64,000 nucleotides of DNA from Clusia tigrina (lineage: Eukaryota; Arthropoda; Insecta; Diptera; Clusiidae), in NCBI GenBank assembly GCA_920105625.2, contig CAKKTE020000093.1:248001-312000 (forward strand), written 5' to 3'. Within the stretch, counting starts at the first letter, position 1, and the number at the start of each line of letters is the position of its first letter. This document shows, piece after piece, positions 11,650-23,576 of the stretch. The position numbers and the translations under genes were made by a program. The notes under the pieces were generated by a model. That model was not told the DNA's origin. It searched no databases and saw nothing but the letters and a program-made list of their open reading frames with translations.

Positions 11650-12350
11650 TTTATGTGCCTTCTTAGATGTCGAGGGCGCCTTTGATAATTCCGGTTACCG
11701 CTCTATAGGGGGCTATACTCTGCAAAAATATTGATAAACCGTCTGTTGGTAGGGTTAAAATGATGTTAAAAAGTAGAGAAATTAGCTCATCTCTGGTAGA
11801 CGAGCCCGTATAAGTCAAGGCAATGAAAAGCTTTACCCAAGGCGGTGTGTTGTCACCCCTTCTATGGTATTTGACGATCTCTTAGTCAAACGACAAGGGT
11901 CGAGGCAAGTGTATATACTGACGATCTTGCTGTCATTATCAGCGACAAGTTTGATAGAACAATATCCAACATTATGAATCAGCCTCTAACCTTTATCTCA
12001 GATTGGTGTAGCTCAGAAGGGTTATACATTAATCCTAGCAAGACCAATCTCATTCCTTTCACAAACAAATTAAAATTGAACCTTGGTACAATAGCTGTTG
12101 AGGGAATCAATATAAAATATTACGATGAGGTTAAATATCCAGGTGTAGTTCTGGAGCGACTAAATTGGAACTCTCACCTAAATTCGGTGATAAACAAACC
12201 ACAAGAGCAATGTTGGCCTGTCGGAGTCTCTTTGGTAGAACATGGGGTCTAGACGCAAAAGTAATATACTGGATGTATCTAATAATGGTTAGACCAATAA
12301 TTACCTATGCATCCTTTGTTTGGTGGCCTAAGACAACACAAGAATGGTAA
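11650..12350 (+). pseudogene. LINE reverse transcriptase relic (R1/LOA-like)
   Basis: Plus-strand frames contain RT motif A, ALCAFLDVEGAFDN (about 11652), a VLSPLLW segment of motif B (about 11850), YTDDLAVIISDKFD for the catalytic Y-A-D-D box (about 11918, Ala changed to Thr), and then FISDWCSSEGLYINPSKT (about 11992) and VKYPGVVLERLNWNSHL (about 12130). This is the RT of a non-LTR retrotransposon. AFLDVEGAFDN and the RNase H that follows point to the R1/LOA group. Several frameshifts and stops are present and the endonuclease part is missing. Confidence 0.75.
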
Positions 12351-12599
12351 TCACCGGTGCCATGCGAAACTGCCCCACTGTTGCTATTGAGGTCATAACT
12401 ACATACATTCGTGAAAAAATGTGCTGCTAGAAGCGCATTGAAGATGAAAATCTTCTCTAGACACGAACCTGACTATGGACATTTCAATATTTTAAAAAAT
12501 ATATCAGATCAAAACATAATCTACTCAACAACGGATTATATGATCCCAAAACAACAGTCTGATCGCATTTTTGAGATTATTATTATTTAGACCATGATG

Positions 12600-13500
12600 A
12601 ATGGGACATCGAAGGACCTTGGGTCGATCCTAGAAGTCTAGAATGGTTCACAGACAGTTCAAAAACAAACACCGGAGTCGGTGCCGGGGTCTATGGACCA
12701 GATGCCAAAATCTCAGAACCAATGGGCAGGTGGTCTAGCGTCTTCCAAGCTGAAATTTAAGCAATCTCAATCTGCGTAAGGAGAAATCTGAAAAGGGGTA
12801 TCAAGGGCGCACACATAGATAGTCAAGCTGCATTACAGGCATTAGCTTCATATTCTTTAGAATCGAAACTTTTGGAAGAATGCTTCAACAACATACAAGC
12901 TTTAGGTGCAACAAATAAGGTTGCAATTTGCTAGGTTCCGGGTCACTCGGGGATCGAAGGCAACGAAATTGCTGACGAACTGGCTGGGGCCGGTGCCGCA
13001 GCAAGCCTCATAGGTTTGGAGCCATATTGTGGTATCAATGTGGTAGATAGCTGGGAAAATAGTCTCAGAATATCACACTGGGAAGGGATGGATGGGCTTC
13101 GCCAAGCCAAAAGACTGGTAAGGCCATTCACCTACAATAAAGAACTGCGCAATATAGCAGAATATATAATATCGCAAATAAGCAGACATAGGGAAAATAG
13201 TAGGTTTTCTATCAGGTCATTACCACCTGAAATATCACCTGATTAAAATTCACAGTCTTGATGATACGGAGTGCCAGCTCTGTCTAGAAGAAGAGGAAAC
13301 CACTGAACACATACTGTGCAACTGCATTGCGTTGGCAAGAACTAGAATGAAGACCGCGACCACCTGGCTCTGGAAAAAATAAAGAATGCTCCAGTTATGG
13401 ACATTCTCAAATTCTTCCATAAAGCGGAAAAGATAATGGAAGATGAAAGACTTTCAACTACTTCCTTTCTTTAGAGAAGGAACACCTAGGTAGAAAAGAA
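12600..13500 (+). pseudogene. LINE RNase H and C-terminal zinc cluster
   Basis: Continuing the LINE, the RNase H begins with WFTDSSKTNTGVGAG (about 12648), followed by SVFQAEI, HIDSQAALQAL (about 12815) and VPGHSGIEGNEIADELAGA (about 12935), the Asp, Glu, Asp and terminal Asp positions of RNase H1. The zinc cluster CQLCLEEEETTEHILCNC lies near 13272. Stops occur at 12760 and 12932, and a frameshift near 13240. The domain order RT, RNase H, Cys-rich tail is that of R1/LOA-type LINEs. Confidence 0.75.
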
Positions 13501-14190
13501 CCTGATTACTTTAATTGTGACGCTTTGACATCACCAAATGGACGAAATGCTATGGTATTACGGAAGAAATACCGGAGTTGTGATCACATGTATCCTTAAT
13601 GAAAAATGTAGTATGAAACAAAAGATCTGTTAGGTTACTACTAAAACTCAAAACGGTGCTGCTGACGAAAATTACTAAATATTAAAACAACTCGTGTTTT
13701 AACTTTAATTATTACAATTGAGTATTTATTCTTCATAAAAAAAATTAATTACAAAAATATGTGTGTTTGATACAAGAAGCGTTTTTCTTGTTTCCACAAA
13801 TAAAATAAATTAAATTTCTTCTCACGAGCAACTTATAGAAAAATCACAAACCGTACAAAGTTATGAAAAGTAGGAAGACAACGAACTGTTTCATATGAGC
13901 GAAAGATTTCTACTGTTTATTGGAGTGCACATGAAATATGTATAAGCAGCAAAGGTTGACAAGAGCGGAAGAGAATCATGAGTGCAATACTGTTAATGCA
14001 TATTTACAATGAGTGGGTGTTTAATTGTTCATAATGAGTGTGAATTAAATGTAAATGCATTTAACTAACTATCAAATGCATAAAAGGTGCTCCAACAATG
14101 TGAAAACCGCGTGTGATAATGAACTAGGTACAATATCATAAAAAAATAGCGGAAGTATACAACTGTTAAATTTTAGAGAGCAAAATAGAT
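13501..14190. other. No gene seen
   Basis: AT-rich sequence following the LINE 3' end, possibly including its 3' untranslated tail. No open frame, repeat ends or RNA gene could be supported. Confidence 0.4.
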
Positions 14191-15180
14191 TAGGGTTGCT
14201 GTGTCACGAAACTTCAAGTCGTTGCTCCAACAATAGCGTTAATCATTCTTTGCTCTGTTTAAAATTAAAGTGGTACTATGAGATTTGTGACAGTGCAGTT
14301 GGTCTTATAAATAGTTATTTAACAATGAGAATGCAGCGAGTAAAGGCGGGCAATGTCTATTCTGATTATAAGCATGTTTTTCGGGTGTTCCACAGAGATC
14401 GATTCTTGGCCCACTCCTGTTTACTATTTTTACAAATGACATTTTCTCGGTGTGTAAATATGTAAATATAAATCCATATGCTGATGACCTACAGATTCAT
14501 CTTTCTCGGCGCATAGAGTTATTGATGACTTGAGTCTTAGAATGAGTGAAGATTTAAAGTCTATATTGGATCGGTCAAAAAGAAATGGCGCATAGATGAA
14601 GTTTTTTGAAAGATCATGTACTTCGGGCTGACATATTAATTGGTATTTTACTTGTACTGATCATGTAAATAATAGAGTGAAAACAATTTTTTTGTGCTAA
14701 GACTGTTACGGATGTCTGCAGAGTTTACACCTGCGGTGACTAGGAGAATGTTGGTTAAGCAGCTAGTTTTACCGATAATTTGTTTTTCAGAACTTGGTTT
14801 CCAACTCCCTATATAAAATACAAGTTGTATTTAATTATGCTACACGATATGAGTTTAGAAGACAAGTGTTCTTGGATGCAGTATTGAGAACTACTTATGG
14901 ATCAGATATTGTATTGTTCTTCACAAGCTGATTATCACGAGAACTCCTAATTATCTCTTTAAGAAAGTTCAGCAGAGCCAATCAAAAAGAAGTCGGTGCA
15001 TGATAATACCTAATTTTGCCTCGATATTTTTTCGACTCGATATTTTTTCATTAACGCCATAAGGATCTGGAATTCGCTGGTTTCTGCTGTGCGAGTCATG
15101 GCAGGAATTAGCTAGTTTAAACATTTAGTGTTTCAGTTTTTTGCTGTTAGCTGATGTAGAGCTCTCTTAATTTTACCTTT
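14190..15180 (+). pseudogene. LINE RT relic (CR1/Jockey-superfamily-like)
   Basis: A plus-strand frame (14196-14465) shows DSAVGLINSYLTMRMQRVKA and then a broken form of the G-V-P-Q-G-S-I-L-G-P motif spread over two frames. The next bases read PYADDLQIHL (about 14476), the catalytic box of a reverse transcriptase. Further down, RTPNYLFKKVQQSQSKRSR (about 14944) and a WN-containing tail (about 15068) are the C-terminal features of CR1/Jockey-type LINEs. Stops and frameshifts are frequent. It is different from the LINEs at 11.7 and 16.9 kb, which carry RNase H. Confidence 0.6.
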
Positions 15181-15396
15181 GAAAATAATCAAATTTCTCT
15201 ATTATTATTCTTTTCTATCTGTATTCTTTTTACTACTCTGCTACACTTTCTATGTATTCTGTAATTTGTTATTTTTATTGTATTCATTAACTTATTTATT
15301 TGTTCATTTATTTATATATGTTGCTGATTTTATTTAATAATAATATTTCTATTCTAATTACTGATACATAGTTATATATCAAATGATTTTAACTTA

Positions 15397-16070
15397 TTAT
15401 AAAGCGTGTTTTTTTTTAGACATGTGGTTTTCAAACAGAAATAAAATGCATATAATTTAATGTTATGGCCAATAATTTAGCTTTATTATAAAGATAAGGG
15501 TTTGCCATTATGTTTTCAAAATGATTTCGGGGAAAGTAGCCGCCGCGGCTGCCTTGAATAAATTCCTGCCGAGACGCCTGATTTTCGACCACTTTTTGAA
15601 GCAATTGGGGCCGTATGTCAGCAATAATGCGCCGAATATTAGCCTCCAAGGCGTCAATCGTCTCGGGCTTATCTGCGGTGCTAAATCGCATGATCTTGTA
15701 GGCCACGCCACAGGCCCACGACGCGAGATAATGCGTTCACCAAAAGTTTCCTTCAATATGGTTTGTGGATTCAATGGCTTGTGGATTATCGTCACTCCAA
15801 ATGCAACAATTTTGCTTATTAACTTACGCATTCCAACCAAAAGTGAGCTTCATCGCTAAACAAAATTTTCTTGTTAAAATCGTGATCGGTGGCCATCTCG
15901 TTTTGGGCCCATTCACCGAACGTGCGACGCGCTTGATGGTCGTTCGGCCATAAAGTTATGAAATGGCAAACCAATCTGAGCATAAATAAAGTAACAGCTG
16001 TCAAAAAGATCAACTCCGAAAAAGTATTCCCAGATTGAAAACCACACGTCTAAAAAAACACCCTTTATAA
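15397..16070 (-). mobile_element. Internally deleted mariner/Tc1-type element with both inverted ends
   Basis: The two ends are inverted copies: ttataaagcgtgttttttt at 15397 and, on the minus strand from 16070, ttataaagggtgttttttt, followed in both by agac-tgtggttttcaa. A TA at each edge fits the TA target of this superfamily. The unit is only 674 bp, about half the usual 1.2-1.3 kb. It keeps the catalytic part of the transposase but not the DNA-binding part, so it is a deletion derivative. Confidence 0.85.
15431..16013 (-). pseudogene. Mariner-type transposase, C-terminal part
   Basis: The enzyme cuts and pastes the element at TA sites. The readable part starts with RRTFGEWAQNEMATDHDF and the first catalytic motif, ILFSDEAHFWL (about 15840-15930). 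After a frame change it continues as AWPTRSCDLAP (about 15700; relatives have P-P-R-S-x-D-L-x-P with the second Asp) and then KPETIDALEANIRRIIADI. The helix-turn-helix N-terminus is missing; sequence upstream of the core runs directly into the inverted end. Frameshifts make it inactive. Confidence 0.8.
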
Positions 16071-16882
16071 CTCTAAAAATAAATTGAAATTGAAATTAGG
16101 AGAAAGATGCAAACTTACCTCCATTTTCACTGAGCTAGACCGAAGCATTGCTAGGAATACAGATCCGCCTTCAATTATTTTTGTTATCTTTAATTTAATT
16201 AGCAGCAATTTGATAGTAGAAGGTATGTTACAAACTGTCGCGTTTTAACATAAAAGAAACCTGCATAAACTTACTTTTGGTCTTCATGATGTCGGCGAGG
16301 CTTTACATTCGTTTATTTGAATTCAAAGATCACATATGCTGCTAATAGTTTTATGACTACTTGTATTAAAAGAATCATATCATGGCTTTTCCACAAATAT
16401 ATTTTTAGTAACAAATAATATAGCTTTTAAACATTTTATATTTTTAAAATTTTATATATAATATCTGTTTGAATTATTATGCGTTATATTTATATCAACA
16501 TTTTACTCCAAATAACGGCATTAACATTTAAAAACGAACATTTTTATTTTTTATTCGTTTGAAATAAAGCATCTTGTACTTTTTTTTATGTATCCATATT
16601 TCCAGCCAAAGTTTTTTATATTTTCTCATATTCGGGCCGTACAACAACATCAAATTTTTCTGTAAGATCTAGCATGACTGTAACTTCAGTTTGTATATCA
16701 TCATGATTTCGCTCCATTTGATTTTTTGATTCATTTCCAAAGTGACTTCTTGCTTCTTCCAAACCATTTCTAAAAAATTATAATAATATTTAATAAATTC
16801 CATTAATCAAATCAATCGTCAAGAATGAAGAATATGTATAAAAATAATAAATATAAAAATAATAAAAACTAGACAAATCGTA
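16071..16882. other. AT-rich spacer
   Basis: No coding motif, inverted end or RNA gene seen. The sequence is AT-rich, with short poly-A and poly-T runs. Confidence 0.5.
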
Positions 16883-18060
16883 TTGGCAAGATATTACTCT
16901 GAATTATCTCATAGTATTTATTTAAACCTCTACACGGTAACCGTAGGTAGACTACTACTTCAGAACGCCATAAGCACAAGCATGTGTGAACAAACTGATA
17001 GGACTGTAGAGGTTTTTACGGATGCTCTTAATAAAGCTCTATCGGTCTCTTGCCCCCTCAGTAGACACAGGGGGGGGGGGGGGGGGTGGGGGGGTGGGAA
17101 TTAGGGGACTCAGGAAAAACTGTAGGAGACTTTTTAACAACGCAAAGAAGTCTAGAGATAGTGCAGACTGGGATTTATACAAAGCAGCACTTAGAACCTT
17201 CAAAAGTTAGCTTAGGAAGGCACAAACAGAATTGTGGAGAAACGTTTACGGTAACGAAGAAGACATCTCTGAAACGTCCAAGATGAGGATGATCCTTTTA
17301 ACTGCTCCAATGGTACCTGGTTACCTGAAGAGGGGGGATGGATCCTGGACTTCAAATAGTAATGAGACTCGAGAGTTTCTTTCAGAGAGCCACTTCCCTG
17401 GTTGATCATCGAAGTCAATTCAGACACAATCACAAAGCCAAAATTGCAAAAATAGCTTCAAACCATATAGAGCATCTGGTCCAGATGGTGAAGCTCCAAT
17501 TAGGATTCAGCAGTCAGAGAATCTTATAATCAAGTTGGCTGCTCAAGATCTACAAAAGTTGACTTGAATTTGCATATATTCCAGACTCATGGTAGCATGT
17601 CAACTCCGGCAAAAGCTCGCATACAACTCCAGGGGACTTAAGACCCATTAGTATGTCCTCCTTTTGTCTCAAAATTCTGGAAAGGTTGTTAGACATTCTC
17701 TCGAGGCTCACAATAGACAGACAGAAGCTGTCAGTATGTCAGCATGCTTTTTTCAAGGGTAAATCGGTAGAGAACGCAACACACTCTTTAGTGTCTAGTA
17801 TTGAGTACTCTCTGCATAACAAGGATCCCTAGATGCTGACCTGGACCTTGAGGGAGCTTTTAACAACATCAAATCAGACGCAATAATCGATGCGATTCTC
17901 GTGAAAATACATATCTACTTTGAGAGACTTGACACATGTGGAATATTCACTCTAAATGGACTAGAGACTGTAGGTTGGGGGTTAATTCGACCAAGACTAA
18001 GCTGGTGCTCTTCACTAGGAAAAATTCCACAATTTATCCCTCCAAAACGAATGGGTTTTT
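16883..18060 (+). pseudogene. LINE ORF2 relic: endonuclease end and start of RT (R1/LOA-like)
   Basis: The frame around 17022-17210 reads FTDALNKALSVSCPLSRHRG, a poly-glycine run from a poly-G tract, then RKNCRRLFNNAKKSRDSADW, the linker before RT. RT motifs follow in shifting frames: APMVPGYLKRGDGSWTSNSN (about 17308), RASGPDGEAPIRIQ (about 17470), LKILERLLDILSRLTIDRQK (about 17670), QHAFFKGKSVENATHSLVS (about 17740) and DLDLEGAFNN (about 17836, motif A). The segment that should carry the Y-A-D-D box is missing; at about 17950 the reading jumps to GVNSTKTKLVLFTRKNSTIY. So RT has lost its catalytic core. Confidence 0.75.
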
Positions 18061-18179
18061 GAAGCGATAAATTGCTGCAAACTCAGCTATAGGGCTAAAA
18101 TCTATTTATTAATGGATGCCAGGAACGAAGGTCATGCGTCTGTCTTAAGACGTTTGTAGGGTATTCCTGACTCTTTCAT

Positions 18180-19200
18180 CACACCAATTATGCCTTCAAT
18201 GGTATGTGCAGGTTCTCCATTCACTCCAGGGACGAATGGAAGAATGGTAGCCCCTCACCCCCTCATATAAAAGGGATTCATGTCTACACAGATGGATCGA
18301 AGTTACAGTGTACGGTGGGAGGTTATGTATTATCAGAAGATTTCGACAATAACAGGTCCTTGGCTTCCCGATCACTGCACTGTTTTCAGGCTGAGTTCGC
18401 GGCTGTAGAGCCAGCACTGTCTTGGCTAAATAAGAAGATATCTGGCTAAAGAAGAAGATATCTGCATTCTATCTGACAGCCAAGTAGCTTTGTGCTACCT
18501 GGATTCGGCTACTATCACCTCAAAGTCAAGAGCTGCCGCAAATCTTTAGACGAGACCCGTCTGCATCTGAGCTGGGTTCCCTGTCACAGAGATATTCCAG
18601 GGGACTATAAAGCCGATGAACTTGCCCGTGAGGGTACTACCATACCGATTGAACCAAATAGCTCAGGTCAAAACCCGGCATTCCTACATATAAGCTAAAA
18701 AAAAAATTAATAAATATAATATCCTTACGCACAGTGGGCAGCCGCTGCTCTGAAAGTACAGGATGCAAAATAGCTTGACAACCTGGCCAGATATAAATGT
18801 CAAGCGCTCAAAGGCGCTAAGTATAGGATCCGCAGTTAGTGCCCTAACGGGACACTGGAACATGGATATTCACGGTAGTAGGCTGGGGATTGCCTCTAAC
18901 TATTTCTGTAGGAGTTGCATGGACGAGGGGGAGCAAGAGTTTATTGAACACCTTTTATGGACGTGTCCAGCGTTTTCCAGAAGGAGGGGCACTTTCCTGT
19001 ATGACCACTTTCTGGACTCTGTGGGAGATATTTCAAATAAAAAGATTAGCTCCTCAACTGCTTCATTAAAAGTTCCAAAGGGACTTGTGTCTCTTGGGGT
19101 ATCACAAGGGGTCAATTATGGCTTAATTGCGCCCTTCGGGCGCCCGCTTTATCTACCTACCATTTAGTTAAATTAAATTAAAAAATTTTACGTTAAGGTA
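18180..19200 (+). pseudogene. LINE RNase H, zinc cluster and 3' end
   Basis: RNase H begins with KGIHVYTDGSKLQCTVGGYV (about 18270), then CFQAEFAAVEPALSWL (about 18388) and HLSWVPCHRDIPGDYKADEL (about 18565). The C-terminal part is an open frame at 18763-19167 with CRSCMDEGEQEFIEHLLWTC, a C-x2-C...H...C cluster found in RNase H-bearing LINEs. The last residues and the following taaattaaattaaaa fit an AT-repeat 3' tail. A 20-bp duplication at 18421-18462 breaks RNase H. A related 3' part is found at 57590-58060. Confidence 0.75.
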
Positions 19201-20010
19201 AAAGACAAAAAAACGTCATATTTTATATGAAAATATATATACATATTTCAATCTTCAAACGCATATATTCATAATGAAATCTACAGAACAAGTTTTTCGT
19301 AATAATTTTTGGTTGGTCAAGTTTAGCTTATTGATGATTTGTATTGAATAGATGTGCTTTTGCAAGTGTCCCTCAACAGCATAATTCTAGATCATGCATT
19401 TTTGCCTAGCCAATTACTAAGTTCTTATTTTATGATTCTTTAGTTTAATTTTCCCGGGTTGAAGATTATATAATAACAATAATTTATTGAATGGTGTAAA
19501 TTGAAGACAAAAAGCACAATCTATCTAAATCACTTTTTGTTTTATCACTAATATCACAAATGACAAGAGAGTGGAATTGAGAGTGGAAATCTAGACTGTA
19601 CCGCGCTCGACAAATGATAATAAACCAAACAATTATAATAAAATAAATTTAAAGTACTTTATAATTTTACTTTTCTTGAACAATAAACTAAAGAAAAGAG
19701 TACTCCGCATTTCTTTATCCGACCCCTGGAAATCAGGCGAGCTTACCGCAGCAGAAGTTGGAGTCGTTACTGTAGTCACCGGGCAGGATAAAAAACCGAA
19801 TTCAATGCAACAAATTGCAGAAGAACAAAGCAAAGATTCTGGACACTGTCTGGAATTCTCCGTGCCTCATAGTCTTCGACGAGATGGACACAAAATTAGA
19901 CTTCTCCAAGCACTTCAAAGTGGTTATCAGTGACCGTTCAGCTTGGAGAAACAATTTTTATTTTTATTTCCCTTTATTTCATACATCTGTCAACATTATA
20001 CTGACACCTA
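19201..20010. other. AT-rich spacer with a possible LTR-end relic at 19720-19790
   Basis: At about 19722, cctggaaatcaggcgagctt resembles cctggcaatccggcgagctt near the 3' end of the 1.7-kb LTR at 47249, and the following cgttactg resembles its end. This suggests a diverged LTR end and leader of the same gypsy group. Beyond that, I see no gene; a plus frame at 19676-19933 has no recognised motif. Confidence 0.35.
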
Positions 20011-20014
20011 GTAC

Positions 20015-20598
20015 TGTAACGAACTTAGTTGCGCTGGGGTATACTTAGCCGTGTCCAGAGATCGTCAACAGAAATTTATTCTAACAAGTGAATTTTGTAC
20101 TTTTATAGTTTTTTATTTATTTATTTAAAATTCTATTCTACTTAAAGAACTAACATATAGTTTCCCTCAGTAATCAAATTATATCGTAGGTTGCTAGCTA
20201 ACGTAGTGTCTAGATGTGTACTCTGGTGCCCCAGTGGAGTCGGTAAAAACCTTAAACCACTGTTCTGTCTGCGTTAGTTAAAGTCCCAGTGTAGTAGGTA
20301 AAAACATTAAACCACTATTCTGTCTTTGTACTCTAGTGTCCCAGAGGAGTCGGTAAAAACCTTAAACCACTCTTCTGTCTGCATTAGTTAATGTCCCAGT
20401 GGAATCGGTAAAAACCTTAAACCACTGTTCTGTCTGCGTTGAGTTCCCTAAGTGTTCTCTGGAGCTAAGGCCTTCGCTGGTGTTGTCTCGAGGTATCGGT
20501 ATGGAAGAAAGAGCCAGTTCCTCGGTTGCTGCTGCTTTTATAGCCCAGCTTCAGTAGCAAAGCTTCCAGACAGTTCTGTTGTTTCACTAATTCGATTT
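20015..20598 (-). repeat. LTR 1 (3' LTR, 5' part deleted)
   Basis: Minus-strand LTR that keeps its 3' end (TTACA at 20015) but lacks about 340 bp of its 5' part. At 20590-20598 it is fused to integrase sequence at the shared word attcgattt. It holds four copies of a roughly 56-bp repeat (20229-20440), against two in the other LTRs. A GTAC flank precedes it at 20011. Confidence 0.75.
20229..20440 (-). repeat. LTR minisatellite, about four units
   Basis: Units contain gtcggtaaaaaccttaaacc and the inverted pair cagtgg...ccactg, so each can fold back on itself. LTR 2 (23789-23890) and LTR 3 (27278-27380) have two units. The two extra units are slightly diverged (cagtgtagtaggt, cagaggagtcggt). 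Confidence 0.75.
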
Positions 20599-23417
20599 TC
20601 TATTCGGGCTATGGTCTTACGTATTCCTAGGTGCCCTGCTGTTGATGCATTGTGGTTCTCATATAAAACCTGTTCTCTGAGTGGCCTTGGCACGCACAAT
20701 TTCCTGGGAGTACAATCTTCATCCCCGTTGTGACTTGGGAAATGGCGGTATAAGTTCCGTTTCTCCAGGTGGTAGTCGGCATACTTTGCAGGCTCCGCGA
20801 TTACTTCTGCTCTGCGTTTTTGCAACCATGAGTACTCTGGTTCTGTTGGGTCTCGTGTTGTGATCACGCATGCGGTTTCTACGGGTTGTCGGGATAGTAC
20901 ATCGGCTATTACATTCAACTTGCTTTTCCGACATTGTACTTCGAACGAATTGTCTTAAAGCTCTAGTGCCCATCTCGCGATGCGCCCTGAGGGGCTCTCT
21001 ATTGAGTTGAGCCATTTCAGCGACAAGTGGTCAGTAATTACCGTAAAGTGGTTCCCCTCGAGGTACGGCCGAATTTTCCTTATGCCCCATACAATGGCTA
21101 GGCACTCCTTTTCTGTAGGCGAGTAATTTCGTTCTGCATTATTTAGATGTCGGCTCGCATACGCAATCACGCGCTCCACTCCCTCAATTTCCTGGGTGAG
21201 TACTGCGCCCAATCCATAATCGCTAGCGTCGGTCTGCAGTATGAATTTTTGGGCGAAATCAGGACAGGCGAGAATTGGCGCCTCCGTCAGTTGATGCTTT
21301 AGTGACTCGAATGCTTGCTGTTGCTCCTCTGTCCACTTGAAGTGTTTGCCCTTCTTCAACAGCATGGTCACCGGTTGCACCGTCTTTGCGAAGTCAGGCA
21401 CGAAACGCCTATACCAAGACGCTATGCCACGGTCTTAGTTCCCTTACGTTTTGTGGCGGTCGTAGTTCACGGATAGCTGCGACCTTATCCGGATCCGTGT
21501 CGATACTCTTATCACTTACCATGTGACCCAGGTATTTCAGCTCTTTCTTGAAAAACGAGCCTTTTTCGTATTTAAGTTTAGCTTTGCGGCCTTTAAACGG
21601 CGGAAGACCTCGGTTAGGTTGTTTTGGTGCTCTTCCAGCGTTCGCTCCATAACAATAATGTCGTCGAGGTATGCGAACGCGCGTGGCTCCACCTCTGGTC
21701 TTATAACTTCATCTAAGGCTCTTTGGAAGGTGGCAGGAGCCGATTGTGAACCGAACGCCTCATTTTCCATTGAAAAAGTCCCCTTCCAGGTACCGTAAAC
21801 GCCGTAAGTTCTTTGCTCTCTTCTGCCATAGGGATCTGCCAGTAACCATTTTTCAAGTCAAGGGTGCTTATGTATTTGGCCTCACGTAGGCGGTCAAGGA
21901 TGTGGTGAATTCGGGGTAATGGATATGCATCTGGGATGGACCTGGCGTTTAACTGCCGGTAGTCGATGCATAGACGCCACTACCCATCCCTTTTCCGTAC
22001 CATTACGATCGGTGCACTATGGGGACTGTGAGAAGGCTCTATGTAGCCTCTGGTGAGCAAGTCGTCGATTTCCACATTGATGAGCGCTAGCTGAGCGGGA
22101 TTCCGTGGGTAGTACCTCTGCTTTATAGGCCTATCGTCCCGCATCACAATCTTGTGCTTCGCTATGTTTGTTACACCGCGTTGGTTGCCGAAGATGCTTA
22201 ATTCGCTCTTTAAAAATGCGTCTATCCTCTACTCCTCAGTGATAACCTCCTCCCCGATGGTTGTGCACAGTATAGCTTCGCAGAATTGCACAACCCCGGA
22301 CTTAGGTCCCAGGGTGAGTTTTTGGTAACCGCATTTTAAGGTTTTACCTAGCTTGATTAGAAAGTTTAGTCCTAGCAGCAAATCGTCTGATAACCCCGGC
22401 ATTGCTAGGAGCTCTAGTTCGCATTTTTGCTCTCCCAACTTCACCTACACCATGATTGCCTCGGAGATAATCTGAGTATGCCCGTCTGCCATGCGTGCTC
22501 GAATGTATGTAGGAGTTATCCTACCGGTGGTTTCACGCAGTTGGTTGGCGAGCTGTTCACTCACAAAACTTCTTGAAGCTCCTGTGTCGATCGTGGCTGT
22601 GGTGTTGAGTGTGCAGATGGTGACAGTGGCACAGATACGCTGCCCCTTTGCAGCTTAAAGCAGTTATTGTGGTTGAGGCCAGTGGTGGTTGTGCTGCGCC
22701 ATGCCTCGCTCTTGACGGCAGCCGTTCTCGTTTCCCCCGTTTGCTCTGCAGCATTCCACTGTACACACATTTCTTTTACCGCACTCCCAACATAATAGGA
22801 TCTGGGCGTTGCGGCTGTGCCAAGCCATGTGTGCGCTTTGTCCGCACCTTCGGCAAGCTGTGCACGGGTCTATTGGTACTTCTGCTCTATTACGGTTTAC
22901 GGGTACAATTTGTCGATTTCGGTACCAGAGTAGCGCCTGTTCTTTAAATAGCTCTGGCATGGTACGAGGCAGCATGTTACGATTGAGTCCGTACACTTCT
23001 GCCAATTCAATCATAATTCAGGGACCATTTTCTTACACTGTCGATTACAGTTGAATAGGAACTCGTCCCATAGTTGGAGATATCAGGCACTACAACAGGC
23101 ATAGTATCCCAAAATGCACCCGGCTGGTTGTCTCTGAATAGTGATGGTGTATCGTGCTTCAGGGTGGTGGTTTCGGCAGCGCCCCCCGGCGAATCCATAC
23201 GGTGTGGTGTGTTAGTACCCGTAGCTGCTACAGGCGATAGACTCCTCACTTGCTCAGCAATTCGACAATCCTGTTCCAGATTGAGTTCGGTGTTATTCAG
23301 GAATTCGGCCATCCTTCTTCTGAGTTCTTCTACTGCACCGGTAGCTTCTAGTTTAAATTCAATACAGTAGACCACTCGTTGGTCTTTTCTCGCTGCGTAG
23401 ACCCAGCTCTTTTTCAC
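20599..23417 (-). pseudogene. gag-pol body, copy A (integrase and gag deleted)
   Basis: From high to low coordinate: gag N-terminus (KDQRVVYCIEFKLEATGAVE, about 23400), a capsid start with LNRNMLPRTMPELFKEQALL, a zinc region with CRRCGQSAH and CWECGKRNVC, protease (DTGASRS-type site about 22575), RT with the YLDDIIV box (about 21670), RNase H at 20955-21401 (LQTDASDYGLGAVLTQEIE, YTDHLS-type ITDHLSLKWL), and the integrase zinc-binding start TAGHLGIRKTIARI at about 20610. It lacks the capsid C-terminal half and the integrase core. It also has a private deletion of about 40 bp at 23010 and several stops. Confidence 0.8.
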
Positions 23418-23576
23418 TTACTGCAATTTCTGACAATGAGATACGTATCGTTGAACGTTGTCGTAGCTCTCTGTTTTCCTTGTGTATTCAAGTCTGATGC
23501 GTTGAATTTCTTTGTGTTTAAAGGCCAATGTGTAGAATTTCGTTGTGTCTCAATAGACTCCCTGCTCCGGCGCCAC

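Noticed and set aside
22648..22947. 99-residue plus-strand frame with hydrophobic stretch, also at 26101-26400
   Set aside because: It is antisense to gag in both tandem copies, and its conservation only mirrors that of gag.
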